Positions 1 to 9,364 of a DNA stretch of 64,000 bases are shown piece by piece; within the stretch, counting starts at the first letter, position 1, and each line of letters starts with the position of its first letter. Origin of the DNA: Mycoplana azooxidifex (GTDB lineage: Bacteria > Pseudomonadota > Alphaproteobacteria > Rhizobiales > Rhizobiaceae); the NCBI RefSeq assembly GCF_014196765.1, contig NZ_JACIEE010000001.1, positions 1-64,000 on the forward strand, written 5' to 3'. The notes under the pieces were generated by a model, which had not been told where the DNA came from, ran no database searches, and worked only from the letters and a program-made list of their open reading frames with translations. The position numbers and the translations under genes are program-made.

Positions 1-43
1 CTTGCTCCCAACGTTGGCATTGGCCAGCGCGTCGAGAGGCGAG

Positions 44-77
44 ACTGTCGCATCTCTAACTGGCCCAACTGTCGCAT
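44..77. repeat. Short direct repeat upstream of purC
   Basis: The decamer ACTGTCGCAT occurs at 44-53 and again at 68-77, so the copies are 24 bases apart. The rest of positions 1-237 is non-coding as far as I can see, with an AT-richer stretch around 80-140 that could carry the purC promoter. The repeat may be an operator pair, but nothing in the sequence identifies a regulator. Confidence 0.3.
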
Positions 78-237
78 TACTAAATAGCCCTTACAAACAA
101 ACATCGCATAAGATAGATTATGGAACTAAACGATGTGAATTTCAGCTGTCGACCACGGTTGCGCCCCCCTTTACCTTGACCTTCCGGGCTGCGCCTGCTT
201 TAGCGCTGTCATCACTCCTGCATGCGAGGCCCGGCCG

Positions 238-1191
238 ATGAGCGAACTGCGCGTACTTTCAGATGCCTTCATTCCCGAACTGCCGGGCCGCTACAAGGGC
301 AAGGTTCGCGAAAACTATGATCTGCCCGACGGCAGCCGCATCATCATTGCCACGGACCGGCTCAGCGCCTTCGACGTCATCCTGACCTCGATCCCGTTCA
401 AGGGCCAGGTGCTGACGCAGACGGCGCGCTACTGGTTCGAGGAAACGGCCGACATCTGCCCGAACCATGTGCTGGCCTATCCGGATCCGAACGTGGTCGT
501 CGGCACGCGGCTCGACATCCTGCCGGTTGAGGTCGTCGTGCGCGGCTATCTCGCCGGTACCACCAGCACCTCGATCCTGACGAAGTACCGCAACGGCGAG
601 CGCGAGATGTACGGCATCCGCCTGCCGGACGGCCTGCGCGACAACGAGAAGCTGCCGCAGCCGATCATCACGCCGACCAGCAAGGCCTTCGACGGCGGCC
701 ACGACGAACCGCTCTCCGGCGACGAGATCCTGTCCCAGGGCCTGCTTTCGGCCGACCAGTGGGAAACCGTTTCCTCCTATGCGCTGGCGCTGTTCGCCCG
801 CGGACAGGCGCGCGCGGCGGAACGCGGCCTGATCCTGGCCGATACCAAGTACGAATTCGGTACCGACAAGGACGGCCGCATCGTGCTTGCCGATGAGATC
901 CATACGCCGGACAGCAGCCGCTACTGGATCGCAGACAGCTACCAGGCGGCGTTTTCCGCCGGCACGCGGCCGCAGAGCTTCGACAAGGATTTCGTCCGTG
1001 CTTGGGTCACAGAGCGCTGCGATCCTTACAAGGACCCGATCCCGGAGATTCCCGCAGACCTCGTCGACCAAACGTCGAACGTCTACATAAAGGCCTACGA
1101 GACGATCACCGGCCAGACCTTCGTGCCGGACCTGTCCGGAGCGACGGTGCTGGAGCGCATCCGCAAGAACCTCGCACCCTATTTCCAATGA
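238..1191 (+). CDS. purC: Phosphoribosylaminoimidazole-succinocarboxamide synthase (SAICAR synthetase)
   Basis: This cytoplasmic purine-biosynthesis enzyme joins CAIR and aspartate with ATP to give SAICAR. At 317 residues it belongs to the longer form of the family (the short form is about 240-255). The N-terminal nucleotide loop GKVRENYDL (about residues 22-30), the region [10 protein letters not shown] and the late motif ADTKYEFG are all visible. The ATG at 238 follows GAGG by about eight bases. It stands alone, transcribed away from the hydrolase cluster. Rhizobia often carry a second, shorter purC elsewhere, so this copy may not be the only one; that is family knowledge, not visible here. 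Confidence 0.93.
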   Translation: MSELRVLSDAFIPELPGRYKGKVRENYDLPDGSRIIIATDRLSAFDVILTSIPFKGQVLTQTARYWFEETADICPNHVLAYPDPNVVVGTRLDILPVEVVVRGYLAGTTSTSILTKYRNGEREMYGIRLPDGLRDNEKLPQPIITPTSKAFDGGHDEPLSGDEILSQGLLSADQWETVSSYALALFARGQARAAERGLILADTKYEFGTDKDGRIVLADEIHTPDSSRYWIADSYQAAFSAGTRPQSFDKDFVRAWVTERCDPYKDPIPEIPADLVDQTSNVYIKAYETITGQTFVPDLSGATVLERIRKNLAPYFQ

Positions 1192-1203
1192 TATACAGAT
1201 ATA

Positions 1204-1228
1204 TTAGTATATTACAATAATATACTAA
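1204..1228. repeat. Perfect 11-bp AT-rich inverted repeat
   Basis: TTAGTATATTA (1204-1214) and TAATATACTAA (1218-1228) are exact inverted copies around a CAA loop, 13 bases after the purC stop. The whole stretch 1190-1228 is almost pure A/T in otherwise GC-rich DNA. It has no GC clamp or T-run, so it is not a standard terminator; an operator or protein-binding palindrome is as likely. Confidence 0.6.
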
Positions 1229-1300
1229 AGCTTTCCATAAAGAACCTGGCAACGATCGAACCGGGCTTCGAGGCACTGCGCAGACCGGTCCGCCCGCCGC

Positions 1301-2146
1301 TCAAACCCTACCGCCCGCCAGAGTCTCGACTTCCTCGGTGACGTCGAATTCGATTGCCATCTGGTCGTAGGCCGGTTCGACATGGTCCGGCGTCTCGCTC
1401 ATGACTGTCTCATAGTCGAGCGGCACGTGCATGTGCGTCAGCGCGGCGCGCCGCGGCTCCAGGCGGGTAATCCAATCCAGCGCCTGGCCGAGCGAGAGGT
1501 GGCTCACATGCGGGCGGTACTGCAGGGCGTCGATCACCAGGAACTCGAGCCCCGAAAGCCGGGCGACCGTTTCGTCGGGAAAGCCGCTCACGTCGGTGCA
1601 ATAGGCGAAGCCGCCGACGCGGAAGCCAAGGGAATGGATCGCGCCGTGCACCTGCAGCAGCGGCTGGAAGCGGATGTCGCCCCCTGCTCCGCCGATCACC
1701 ACCGGCCGGTCGAGCGGCTCGATCAGGTTGGCGCTGACGATCGGCGGATAGAAGCCGCCTTCCGGCGTCTCAAGGCAGTAGGAAAAGCCCTCGCGGATGC
1801 GGTCCATCGTCGGCCGGTCCGCCCAGATCGGCATTTGTCCTCCATGGATGACGTAGCCGCGGATGTCGTCGATGCCGTGGATGTGGTCGGCATGGGGATG
1901 GGTGTAGAGCACCGCGTCGATGTGGTCGACTTTCGCCGCGATCATCTGCTCGCGGAAATCCGGGCCGGTGTCGATGACGACGGCCGTCGTACCATCCGGC
2001 CCGATCTGCTCGACCAGCAGCGCGGCGCGCGTCCGGCGGTTCTTCGGGTTATTGCGGTCGCAGGCGCCCCAGTCGCCGGTGATGCGGGGCGTTCCGGGAG
2101 AAGAGCCGCAGCCGAGGATCGTGAAGCGCCGCCGGTACCCGACCAT
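1301..2146 (-). CDS. MBL-fold metallo-hydrolase (PhnP-like)
   Basis: A 281-residue metallo-beta-lactamase-fold hydrolase. It opens with a beta strand and glycine loop (RRFTILGCGSSPG), then shows the metal-binding motif THPHADHIHG (HxHxDH, about residues 82-91) and a late LTHMH that supplies further ligands. The family includes PhnP, a cyclic-phosphate phosphodiesterase, but there are no phosphonate genes here, so the substrate is unknown. It is the last gene of a leftward run: one base separates its start from the TatD stop, which argues for co-transcription with tatD, metG, holB and tmk. This placement is typical of rhizobia. Confidence 0.85.
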   Translation of the reverse strand: MVGYRRRFTILGCGSSPGTPRITGDWGACDRNNPKNRRTRAALLVEQIGPDGTTAVVIDTGPDFREQMIAAKVDHIDAVLYTHPHADHIHGIDDIRGYVIHGGQMPIWADRPTMDRIREGFSYCLETPEGGFYPPIVSANLIEPLDRPVVIGGAGGDIRFQPLLQVHGAIHSLGFRVGGFAYCTDVSGFPDETVARLSGLEFLVIDALQYRPHVSHLSLGQALDWITRLEPRRAALTHMHVPLDYETVMSETPDHVEPAYDQMAIEFDVTEEVETLAGGRV

Positions 2147-2147
2147 G

Positions 2148-2927
2148 TCAGACCCTTGGCATCTTGGAGAAGATGCGGAACGCGTTCTCGGTGGTGATCG
2201 CCGCGATTTCTGCTTCTGTCAGGCCGAGCGTTTCGGCGAGCACCGCGGCGGTGTGGGCGACGTAGGCCGGCTCGTTGCGCTTGCCGCGGAACGGCTTCGG
2301 CGCAAGATATGGCGCATCGGTTTCCACCAGCATGCGTTCGGTCGGCACGGTCTTGGCGATCTCGCGCAGTTCCACCGACTTCGGAAAGGTCAGGATGCCG
2401 GAGAACGACACGTAGCCGCCGAGCTCGACGCCGATGCGGGCGAGTTCGGCACCGGAGGAAAAGCAGTGGAGCAGGAAGGGGAAAGCCCCCTTCCCTGTCT
2501 CCTCCGTCAGGATCGCCGCCATGTCCTCGTCGGCGGCGCGACTGTGGATCACGAGCGGCAGGCCGGTCAGGCGCGCCGCCGCAATGTGGTTGCGCAGGCC
2601 CTCGACCTGTGCCTCGCGCGGGGCGTTGTCGTAGAAATAGTCGAGCCCGGCCTCGCCGATAGCGACCACCCGCGGATGCTCGGACAGGCGCACCAGCTCC
2701 TCGACGGTGACGTCGAGCTCCTCGTCGGCGTTGTGCGGATGGGTGCCGACCGAGCAGAAGACGGTCGGATACTTCTCAGCGATCGCAAGGATCTGCGGAA
2801 ATTTCTTCACCCTGGTCGAGATCGTCACCATCTGGCCGACGCCGGCGGCATGGGCGCGAGCGACGATCGCGTCGCGCTCCGCCTCAAAATCGGGAAAATC
2901 CAGATGGCAATGGGTGTCGATCAGCAT
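2148..2927 (-). CDS. TatD family metal-dependent hydrolase/DNase
   Basis: A 259-residue TIM-barrel hydrolase. The N-terminus has the metal-binding IDTHCHLDF, followed by SVGTHPHNADE, IGEAGLDYFYD, LVIHSRAADED and the late VETDAPYLAP, which together are the TatD signature order. Members act as 3'-5' DNases or general metal-dependent hydrolases. The frame stays open upstream into metG, but the ATG at 2927 fits the family start exactly, so I use it. It lies 20 bases from the metG stop and one base from the following hydrolase gene, within one transcription unit. Confidence 0.92.
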   Translation of the reverse strand: MLIDTHCHLDFPDFEAERDAIVARAHAAGVGQMVTISTRVKKFPQILAIAEKYPTVFCSVGTHPHNADEELDVTVEELVRLSEHPRVVAIGEAGLDYFYDNAPREAQVEGLRNHIAAARLTGLPLVIHSRAADEDMAAILTEETGKGAFPFLLHCFSSGAELARIGVELGGYVSFSGILTFPKSVELREIAKTVPTERMLVETDAPYLAPKPFRGKRNEPAYVAHTAAVLAETLGLTEAEIAAITTENAFRIFSKMPRV

Positions 2928-2947
2928 CTTTAAGGTCCAGCTTCCCG

Positions 2948-4498
2948 TCAGGCTTCCGGCGCGACGTAGCGCGGGAAGACCGGCGAAGGCGCTTCCAGCG
3001 GCGTGCCGCTGACGAGACGGCCCGCCTCGCCAAGCGCTGCGAAATCGCGTTTGTCGGCGGGTGCCGCCACCAGATCCAGCAGCTTTGCCGAGGACGCCGG
3101 CATGAACGGCTGCAGCAGGATCGCGATCTGGCGGACAACTTCGGCGGTGACGTAGAGCACCGTGCCCATCCGTTCCGGATCGGTCTTCTTCAGCGCCCAC
3201 GGCGCCTCGCCGGCGAAATAGCGGTCAGCCTCGGAGACGACGGCAATGATCGCCGCCAGCGCCCGGTGAATCATCAGCTTGCCCATCTCGTCGCGGGTGA
3301 CGGCATGCAGGGCGTCGGCGGAGGCGAGCATCGTCCGGTCGGCCTCCGTCAGCGGGCCACAGGCCGGGATCCTGCCGTCGCAGTTCTTGACGATCATCGA
3401 CAGCGAGCGGCTCGCCAGGTTGCCGATGCCGTTGGCGAGGTCGGAATTGATGCGGGTAGCGATCCCCTCCTCGCTGTAGCTGCCGTCCTGGCCGAAGGAG
3501 ACCTCGCGCAGCAGCACGTAGCGGATCTGGTCGAGACCGAAGTGCTCGACGAGATTGGCCGGGTCGACGACGTTACCGAGCGACTTCGACATCTTCTCGC
3601 CCTTGTTGAGCAGGAAGCCATGGGCGAAGACCCGCTTCGGCAGCGGCAGGCCTGCCGACATCAGGAAGGCCGGCCAGTAGACGGCGTGGAAGCGGATGAT
3701 GTCCTTGCCGATCATGTGGATATCGGCCGGCCAGTATTTCGCGCGCGGTCCTTCCGGGTCGGTCAGGTAGCCGGTGGCGGTGATGTAGTTGGTCAGCGCA
3801 TCGACCCAGACATACATGATATGGGCCGGATCGTTCGGCACCTTGATGCCCCAGTCGAAGGTGGTGCGCGAGACCGACAGGTCCTTCAGGCCGGACCTGA
3901 CGAAGGAGGCGACCTCGTTGCGGCGCTCAGCGGGGCCGACGAAGTCCGGCTGCGCCTCGTAGAGCGCCAGCAACCTGTCCTGGTAGTTGGACAGCCGGAA
4001 GAAATAGCTCTCCTCCTCCACCCACTCCACCGGCGTGCCCTGCGGCCCGTAGCGCACGCCGTCGTTGCGCAGTTCCGTCTCGCCTTCCTGGTAGTAGGCC
4101 TCGTCGCGGACCGAGTACCAGCCGGAATAGCTGTCCTTGTAGATGTCGCCGGCATCGGCCATGCGGTTCCAGATCACCTGGCAGGCCTCGTGATGCCGCT
4201 TCTCGGTGGTGCGGATGAAATCGTCGTTGGACGCATTCAGCAGCACGGCCATGTTCTGGAATTCGGCGGTATTGCGGTCGGCAAGCTCCTGGGCGGAGAT
4301 GCCCTCCTTGCGCGCGGTCTGCTGCATCTTCTGGCCGTGCTCGTCGGTGCCCGTCAGGAAGAATACGTCGCGCCCGTCCAGCCGCTGGTAGCGGGCCACG
4401 GCGTCGGTCGCGATCAGTTCGTAGGCATGGCCGATATGCGGCTTGCCGTTCGGATAGGAGATTGCCGTGGTGATGTAGAAGGGAGACGTGTCTGTCAT
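2948..4498 (-). CDS. metG: Methionyl-tRNA synthetase
   Basis: Class I aminoacyl-tRNA synthetase that charges initiator and elongator tRNA-Met. The HIGH motif appears as KPHIGHAYE near residue 17 and the KMSKS loop as [10 protein letters not shown] near residue 300; the C-terminal half is the helical anticodon-binding domain. At 516 residues it lacks the C-terminal EMAP/Trbp111 tRNA-binding domain of longer MetRS, as is usual in alphaproteobacteria. The ATG at 4498 is preferred over a TTG two codons upstream. It sits between holB (135 bases upstream) and tatD. Confidence 0.96.
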   Translation of the reverse strand: MTDTSPFYITTAISYPNGKPHIGHAYELIATDAVARYQRLDGRDVFFLTGTDEHGQKMQQTARKEGISAQELADRNTAEFQNMAVLLNASNDDFIRTTEKRHHEACQVIWNRMADAGDIYKDSYSGWYSVRDEAYYQEGETELRNDGVRYGPQGTPVEWVEEESYFFRLSNYQDRLLALYEAQPDFVGPAERRNEVASFVRSGLKDLSVSRTTFDWGIKVPNDPAHIMYVWVDALTNYITATGYLTDPEGPRAKYWPADIHMIGKDIIRFHAVYWPAFLMSAGLPLPKRVFAHGFLLNKGEKMSKSLGNVVDPANLVEHFGLDQIRYVLLREVSFGQDGSYSEEGIATRINSDLANGIGNLASRSLSMIVKNCDGRIPACGPLTEADRTMLASADALHAVTRDEMGKLMIHRALAAIIAVVSEADRYFAGEAPWALKKTDPERMGTVLYVTAEVVRQIAILLQPFMPASSAKLLDLVAAPADKRDFAALGEAGRLVSGTPLEAPSPVFPRYVAPEA

Positions 4499-4633
4499 GA
4501 GCAAGGCCTGGCCTGTCTATTCCTGTGATTGTGGCAGCTATTAACGCATGAGCCGACCGAGGGAAACAGCAAGTTTGCGCATCAGCCCAGCGCCCCTCGC
4601 CCCACCCCTCGCCTGCCAGACCGCCTCGTCGGC

Positions 4634-5671
4634 TCAGCGGCCGGCCTGCGTGGCGATCTCGTCCAGGATCTCGATGACCGTCTGCTTCCGGTCGAGATTG
4701 TAGGCGGCCGCAATCGCGATCTTCTCCACCAGCGCCGAGGATAGCCGCGCCAGCCGCTCCGCCGCCTCGATGTCGCCGCCTACCGCCGCGGCCCTGGCGC
4801 GCGTGACGACGTGGTCGTTCGCCTGCCCGCAGAAGAAGTTGTAGAGCGTGTCGCCGTCCTTGGCCGCCAGCACGTCGGCAAGCTTGTGCACGTCCTTGCG
4901 TGGCGCGCTGCCGGCCTGGCCGACGATCGCCTGGAACGCCTCCAGGATGTCGAAGCCGCCGTAATTGATGAGCTTCAGCGCCGTCGACACGCTGCCGCCC
5001 GCAGCCGCAAGCAGGCGGTCCGTGCGGCCCGGCGGCAGGGCGACGCCGAGGCTGCCCAGCGCCTTCTCCAGATCGGGATCGGACAGCGGAGACAGGTTCA
5101 ACGGCAGGCAGCGCGAACGGATGGTCGGCAAAAGCTTGCCCGGAGCATGGGTGAGCACGAGGAACATCGCATTGCGCGGCGGCTCTTCCAAGATCTTGAG
5201 GATGGCGTTGGCCGCGTTCCGGTTCAGGTCGTCTGCGGGATCCACGATGACGATCCGCCAGTTGCCGCTCCCCGAGGTCTGGGCGAAGAACTTTCCGGCG
5301 CGGCGCACCTCGTCGACCGTGATCGCAGCGCGCATTTTGCCCGTCTTCTCGTCCACCGGCCGGGAGAGATGCAGGAGATTGTGCGAGGCGCCCGAGGCGA
5401 TCTGCCGTCCGAGCGCCGAATGCGGATCGGGATCGGCCATCGTCTCCGGGGCCGAGAGCGGATCGGGGTGGGACAGGACATGGTGGGCGAAGCGGAAGGC
5501 CAGCGTTGCCTTGCCGATGCCCTCCGGCCCCTCGATCAGGATCGCATGGTGCCCCTTGCCGGAACGATAGGACTGCGCGAGGAAGGCTTCTGCGGTCGTA
5601 TGGCCGAACAGATGCGCCTGTTCGGCCGGTACGGTCGCGCCGTCGAGCAGGCCTGGATGCTCGGTGCTCAC
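4634..5671 (-). CDS. holB: DNA polymerase III subunit delta'
   Basis: Clamp-loader subunit of 345 residues. It has an N-terminal AAA+ fold with a P-loop-like segment ([13 protein letters not shown], about residues 46-58), a sensor region [13 protein letters not shown] with the downstream TIRSRC arginine-finger motif, and a helical C-terminal collar domain. I use a GTG start at 5671, whose first bases overlap the tmk stop in the tetranucleotide GTGA; this translational coupling of tmk and holB is common. The frame is open far upstream, but that DNA codes for tmk in another frame. Confidence 0.9.
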   Translation of the reverse strand: MSTEHPGLLDGATVPAEQAHLFGHTTAEAFLAQSYRSGKGHHAILIEGPEGIGKATLAFRFAHHVLSHPDPLSAPETMADPDPHSALGRQIASGASHNLLHLSRPVDEKTGKMRAAITVDEVRRAGKFFAQTSGSGNWRIVIVDPADDLNRNAANAILKILEEPPRNAMFLVLTHAPGKLLPTIRSRCLPLNLSPLSDPDLEKALGSLGVALPPGRTDRLLAAAGGSVSTALKLINYGGFDILEAFQAIVGQAGSAPRKDVHKLADVLAAKDGDTLYNFFCGQANDHVVTRARAAAVGGDIEAAERLARLSSALVEKIAIAAAYNLDRKQTVIEILDEIATQAGR

Positions 5672-6348
5672 GTTGCATCCTCCGGATGGGCAAGGCGGCT
5701 GCGCCGCCCGAACGGCAGCAGCGTCTCGACCATCGAAAGGATCTGGCGGGCGATGTCCTCGCGCGGCTGCGTGGCATCGATGACGCGGCAGCGCAGCGGC
5801 TCGCGCTCGGCAAGGTCGAGAAAGGCCTCGCGACGCTTCTCGTGCGTCTCCAACTCCTCCTTCTCGAACCGATCCGGAGCGTTTTCCGCCGGCCCGGCCG
5901 AACGCTGGCGTGCCCGCTCGAGACCGACGGAGGCCGGCAGGTCGAGGATGAGCGTGCAATCCGGCATGACGCCATTGACGGCGACCTGCTGCAGCCTCTC
6001 GATGAAGTCCGCTTCGAGGTTGCCGGTAACGCCCTGGTAGACGCGCGACGAATCGACGAAGCGATCGCAGAGCACGACCCTGCCCTGGCGCAGCGCCGGA
6101 CGGATCAGTTCTTCGACATGGTCGCTGCGGGCAGCGGCGAAGAGCAGCGCTTCCATGCGCGTGCCGAAATGCTCAGCCGCCCCGGACAGGATGACGTGGC
6201 GGACGGCCTCTGCCCCGGCCGAACCGCCCGGCTCGCGGGTCACGAGCACGTCTTGCCCGCGTTCCTGCAGCGCCTGCGCCAGCAACCGGATCTGGGTCGA
6301 CTTCCCGGCCCCCTCGCCGCCCTCGAACGTTATGAACAAACCGGCCAA
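5668..6348 (-). CDS. tmk: Thymidylate kinase
   Basis: Phosphorylates dTMP to dTDP. The P-loop [11 protein letters not shown] is next to the N-terminus, with [13 protein letters not shown] as the DR motif that binds the nucleotide base and phosphate. The start is ambiguous. The TTG at 6348 has a strong GGAAGAGG Shine-Dalgarno five bases away and gives 226 residues with the family-typical N-terminus; a GTG at 6411 would add 21 residues that do not look like the family. The 3' end overlaps the holB start. Confidence 0.92.
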   Translation of the reverse strand: MAGLFITFEGGEGAGKSTQIRLLAQALQERGQDVLVTREPGGSAGAEAVRHVILSGAAEHFGTRMEALLFAAARSDHVEELIRPALRQGRVVLCDRFVDSSRVYQGVTGNLEADFIERLQQVAVNGVMPDCTLILDLPASVGLERARQRSAGPAENAPDRFEKEELETHEKRREAFLDLAEREPLRCRVIDATQPREDIARQILSMVETLLPFGRRSRLAHPEDAT

Positions 6349-6478
6349 ACCGACCTCTTCCCATTCCGGCGCACCGGCAACTTCCGGCCCTTCGGGGCCG
6401 ATTCCGCCCACTACTAGCGCATATCCTTGAAAACCGAAAATTCATTCGCACGGGGAACGCGGGTGAACCCCACCCACC

Positions 6479-7651
6479 TCAAAGCCAGAAGAACAGCAGC
6501 TCCTGGAGCGCATCGAGCGCGCGGCTGAAGAGCGTGCCGACCTCGACGCTTGCTGCCGTCTGCAGCGGCACCTGGCGCAGGAACCGGTCGCCGTTCCAGA
6601 TGCGCAGCACGCCGACCTGCTGCCCCGGAGCGACCGGCGCCTGCAGCGGCCAGGCATAGACCACGCGCGCCGACAGCCGCTCCTTGTTGTCGACCGGCAG
6701 CAGCACCTCGACATCGCCGGGCGTTACCAGCGGGACGGTGTGGACGTCGCCGCCATAAACGCTGGCCTCCGCAACGGTGTCGCCGGCCTTGAAGAGCGTC
6801 CTCGATCCAAAGGCCGTCATGCCCCAGTCGATCATCCGCCGCGCCTCGTCGACGCGTTCCTTCTCGCTCGCAAGCCCGCCCAGCGCCACAAACAGCCGGC
6901 GGTTGTCACGCTCCACCGAAACCAGCAGGCCGTAACCGCTGTCCTCGGCAAAGCCGAGCACCAGCCCGTCGACGCCGATGTTCATGCCGACCAGCGGGTT
7001 CCGGTTGCGCTGCTTGATCTTGTTCCATACGAATTCCGGCTCGGAATAGTACCGGTAGTATTCCGGATAGGTGTCCCTGAGATAGCGCCCGAGTGTGACG
7101 AGATCCTGCATGCTGACCTTGTTGCCCGGATCCGGCAGGCCGGTGGCATTGGCAAAACGCGACTGCGTCAACCCCAAAGCCTTTGCCTCCGCGTTCATCC
7201 GCGCGGCGAAGGCTGCCTCCGAACCGGCCATGCCTTCGGCAAGGATGATGCAGGCATCGTTGGCGGCCTGCACGGCGACGCCGCGGATCAGGTCCTCCAC
7301 CGCAACCTGCGACTTCAGGGCTGCGAACATCGTCGCCGTGCGCGACGGCGCCCCGCCGGTCCGCCAGGCGTGTTCCGAAACGGGATAGGTCGTGTCGAGC
7401 GCGATCTCTCCGGTCCGCAACGCCTTGAAGACGACGGCCAGGGTCATCGCCTTGGCAAGCGACGCGGAGGTGACCGGTTCGCTCTCTTTCCGCGAAAAGA
7501 GGATCGTGCCCGTCCCGGAATCGATCAGGTAGGCTTGCCTGGCCTTGGTGTCGAAGAGATCGGGGGTCTGGGCCAGGGTCTGCGACTGGGCCCAGGCGGA
7601 AGATGTCAGGACCAGCGAAAGGACGAGAATGACGATCGATCGGAAGGACAT
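6479..7651 (-). CDS. D-alanyl-D-alanine carboxypeptidase family protein (PBP5/6, DacC-like) with altered active site
   Basis: A 390-residue exported protein with a signal peptide (residues 1-21, cleavage after SSAWA) and the S11 peptidase fold. The acylation motif SLAK is intact at residues 64-67. The second motif, normally SxN, reads AAN at 129-131, and the third, normally KTG inside VDGLKTG, reads VDGLVLG with VLG at 231-233. A C-terminal PBP5-type beta domain and a terminal hydrophobic stretch (LLFFWL) follow. In active enzymes the KTG lysine binds substrate and the SxN serine serves catalysis, so activity is doubtful; it may be a low-activity or regulatory paralogue. It lies upstream of tmk in the same direction. 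Confidence 0.88.
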   Translation of the reverse strand: MSFRSIVILVLSLVLTSSAWAQSQTLAQTPDLFDTKARQAYLIDSGTGTILFSRKESEPVTSASLAKAMTLAVVFKALRTGEIALDTTYPVSEHAWRTGGAPSRTATMFAALKSQVAVEDLIRGVAVQAANDACIILAEGMAGSEAAFAARMNAEAKALGLTQSRFANATGLPDPGNKVSMQDLVTLGRYLRDTYPEYYRYYSEPEFVWNKIKQRNRNPLVGMNIGVDGLVLGFAEDSGYGLLVSVERDNRRLFVALGGLASEKERVDEARRMIDWGMTAFGSRTLFKAGDTVAEASVYGGDVHTVPLVTPGDVEVLLPVDNKERLSARVVYAWPLQAPVAPGQQVGVLRIWNGDRFLRQVPLQTAASVEVGTLFSRALDALQELLFFWL

Positions 7652-7711
7652 GGAGACTCCGGCATTTGTCCTAAAGTCCTACACATCCATCCGTTCGGCA
7701 AGCAGTCCGCT

Positions 7712-7795
7712 AGAGCATGTCGCGCAAAAGTGTGGAGCGGCTTTGCGACGACGACATGCGCAAAATCAAAGGTCTAAGGAGCTGGAGCGATTCTG
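7712..7795. repeat. Rhizobial-type palindromic intergenic repeat, copy 1
   Basis: This element begins AGAGCATGTCGCGCAAAAG and contains the inverted pair CATGTCG/CGACATG. A clearly related copy in the same orientation lies at 33489-33597. It fills most of the gap between rlpA and dacC. The second hairpin seen in the other copy is degraded here. Such elements are abundant between rhizobial genes; I recognise the type but cannot count copies genome-wide. Confidence 0.7.
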
Positions 7796-7834
7796 GGAGA
7801 CCGCGATGGGCTTTGCGCGTTCTACCCGTCCTTC

Positions 7835-8848
7835 TTACGGGGTGTGGTTGCTGCCGGAGAGCAGCACGAGCGAGCCGTCCTGGCGCAGCACGGCATCGAA
7901 GGCCTCGACCGATCCGCTGTCGGCCGGCGTCTCGGCATAGGCGGCAGCAAAGCTTGCCCCGTCGCCCCGTACGGAATCCGGACGCTCGCCGGGGATCGGC
8001 CCGATCTCGGGCAACATGACGAACGCGCCGATGGCGGTGAACGCCGCACTGGCCGGCGCCGGTGCCGAAAGCGCCGTCATGGCCGAACCCGTCTCTTCGT
8101 CGCTTGCCCGCTCGGCGAAGCTCGGGATCGCCGCCGGCAGGCTGTCCGCCATCGGCGCCGCCGAGGCGACCATGACGCCGGTCGCGATCTGGCCGCCCGG
8201 ATCGACCGCGGGAACACGCGAGCCCTTCGGCACGTAGGAGGCCATCAGGTAGGGCATGTCGTGGCCGTCGAGCCGGGCCTTGCCGACATACTGGACGCGC
8301 ACCTTGGCGGTTCCCTTGCCCTTGACATCCAGCATTTCGGCTGTCTTGGAGGACACGTCGATGATCCGGCCATGCGAATAGGGTCCGCGGTCGTTCACCC
8401 GCACGATGACGGACGTACCGTTCTCGAGATTGGTGACGCGGGCATAGCTCGGCAGCGGGAAGGTCGGATGGGCGGCGGAGAGATGGTACTTGTCGTAGAC
8501 TTCGCCGTTGGCCGTCTTGCGGCCGTGGAAGGCCGAGCCGTACCAGGAGGCGAGCCCGACCTTGTCGTATCCCGGATCCTCCTTCGGCTTGTACCACTTG
8601 CCGCGCACCTGGTAGGGCTGCCCGACCTGGTAGCGCCCGCCCCCCTTGGGGACCGCCTGCCCTTCCCGGACGACGCGCGGGCTGGCCTTCACGCCATATT
8701 CGGACTCGGCGAAATACTCCTTGCTCCGCCCGGCTTTCTTCGCCGTCTCGCCCGTGGTGTTGCAACTCGCCAGGCCGGCGCAGACGACCGGGATGGCGAC
8801 GAGCCGGAAAGCAGTGCGCGCGCCCGCCGAGAAAAAACCGAAATCCAT
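7835..8848 (-). CDS. RlpA-like septal lytic transglycosylase, lipoprotein
   Basis: A 337-residue envelope protein. The N-terminus has a hydrophobic segment ending in the lipobox LASC (VVCAGLASCNTTG), predicting an outer-membrane lipoprotein. The double-psi beta-barrel domain is clear: GLASWYGSAFHGRKTANGE, then SYARVTNLENGTSVIVRVND and RGPYSHGRIIDVS, containing the conserved Glu and Asp of RlpA transglycosylases that cut denuded peptidoglycan. I see no C-terminal SPOR domain; the last 130 residues are Ala/Gly/Pro-rich. ATG at 8848 is used; a GTG three codons upstream is possible. Confidence 0.88.
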   Translation of the reverse strand: MDFGFFSAGARTAFRLVAIPVVCAGLASCNTTGETAKKAGRSKEYFAESEYGVKASPRVVREGQAVPKGGGRYQVGQPYQVRGKWYKPKEDPGYDKVGLASWYGSAFHGRKTANGEVYDKYHLSAAHPTFPLPSYARVTNLENGTSVIVRVNDRGPYSHGRIIDVSSKTAEMLDVKGKGTAKVRVQYVGKARLDGHDMPYLMASYVPKGSRVPAVDPGGQIATGVMVASAAPMADSLPAAIPSFAERASDEETGSAMTALSAPAPASAAFTAIGAFVMLPEIGPIPGERPDSVRGDGASFAAAYAETPADSGSVEAFDAVLRQDGSLVLLSGSNHTP

Positions 8849-8857
8849 ATGTCCCAC

Positions 8858-9364
8858 GCCGCTCGTGTCCCTGACGCCATCCGTTCGCGACCGCCTGTCC
8901 TGCGATCACCCCCTCGATAGCGCTCCGTTCAAAACATAATATTAATCATGACGTCAAAATGGCAAAAATGCGGTTCTCCCCGCGCGGAAACGGTGCAACA
9001 GAAGAACTAAATTTCCACATGGTTAACGAATAGACAATTTGAAGAGCCTCGCCCCCGTTTCAATCCTTCTACTTCGCGCGCGGCCACACGATGCCGGCAA
9101 GGCCGTCCGATGCACTTCCAGGCCGCCCGGATAGACAAGCCGCTACAGGCCGGTGTCTGTTCGTGCAGGGCAGGACCCAGGATTGTTGATAGCGAAAGCG
9201 CGCGCCGCCTATGCCGTTGAATTGCCTCAATGACGGCCGAACCCATGGCCCGACGGATTCGTCGTTGTGGAACCTCAGCAATCGACAGGCGTTCCTGATT
9301 GCCGACTGAGTGACCGCGATAAGGAGGGCGCGCCGAAGAGCGTGGCCGAAACAGGAGAAAGCAT
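8858..9364. other. Intergenic region between rlpA and the DUF992 gene
   Basis: About 500 bases without a convincing gene. It holds an AT-richer stretch at 8930-9040, probably the rlpA promoter region on the minus strand. The last 40 bases before 9365 carry AGGAG, the ribosome-binding site of the DUF992 gene. Frames that are open here have rhizobial out-of-frame composition and no recognisable domain. Confidence 0.5.

Noticed and set aside
2-241. Open frame before purC
   Set aside because: No ribosome-binding site or domain; it overlaps the purC promoter region and begins at the window edge.
3266-4528. Long open frame antisense to metG
   Set aside because: It mirrors metG codon by codon; composition is that of a GC-rich shadow frame and it has no domain, while metG has all synthetase motifs.
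3927-5975. 682-codon minus-strand frame over metG, holB and tmk
   Set aside because: Out of frame with three genes that show complete family motifs; Arg-rich shadow.
8950-9030. Possible CtrA box (TAAA...GGTTAAC) upstream of rlpA
   Set aside because: The spacing between half-sites is 11 rather than 7 bases, so it does not fit TTAA-N7-TTAA.
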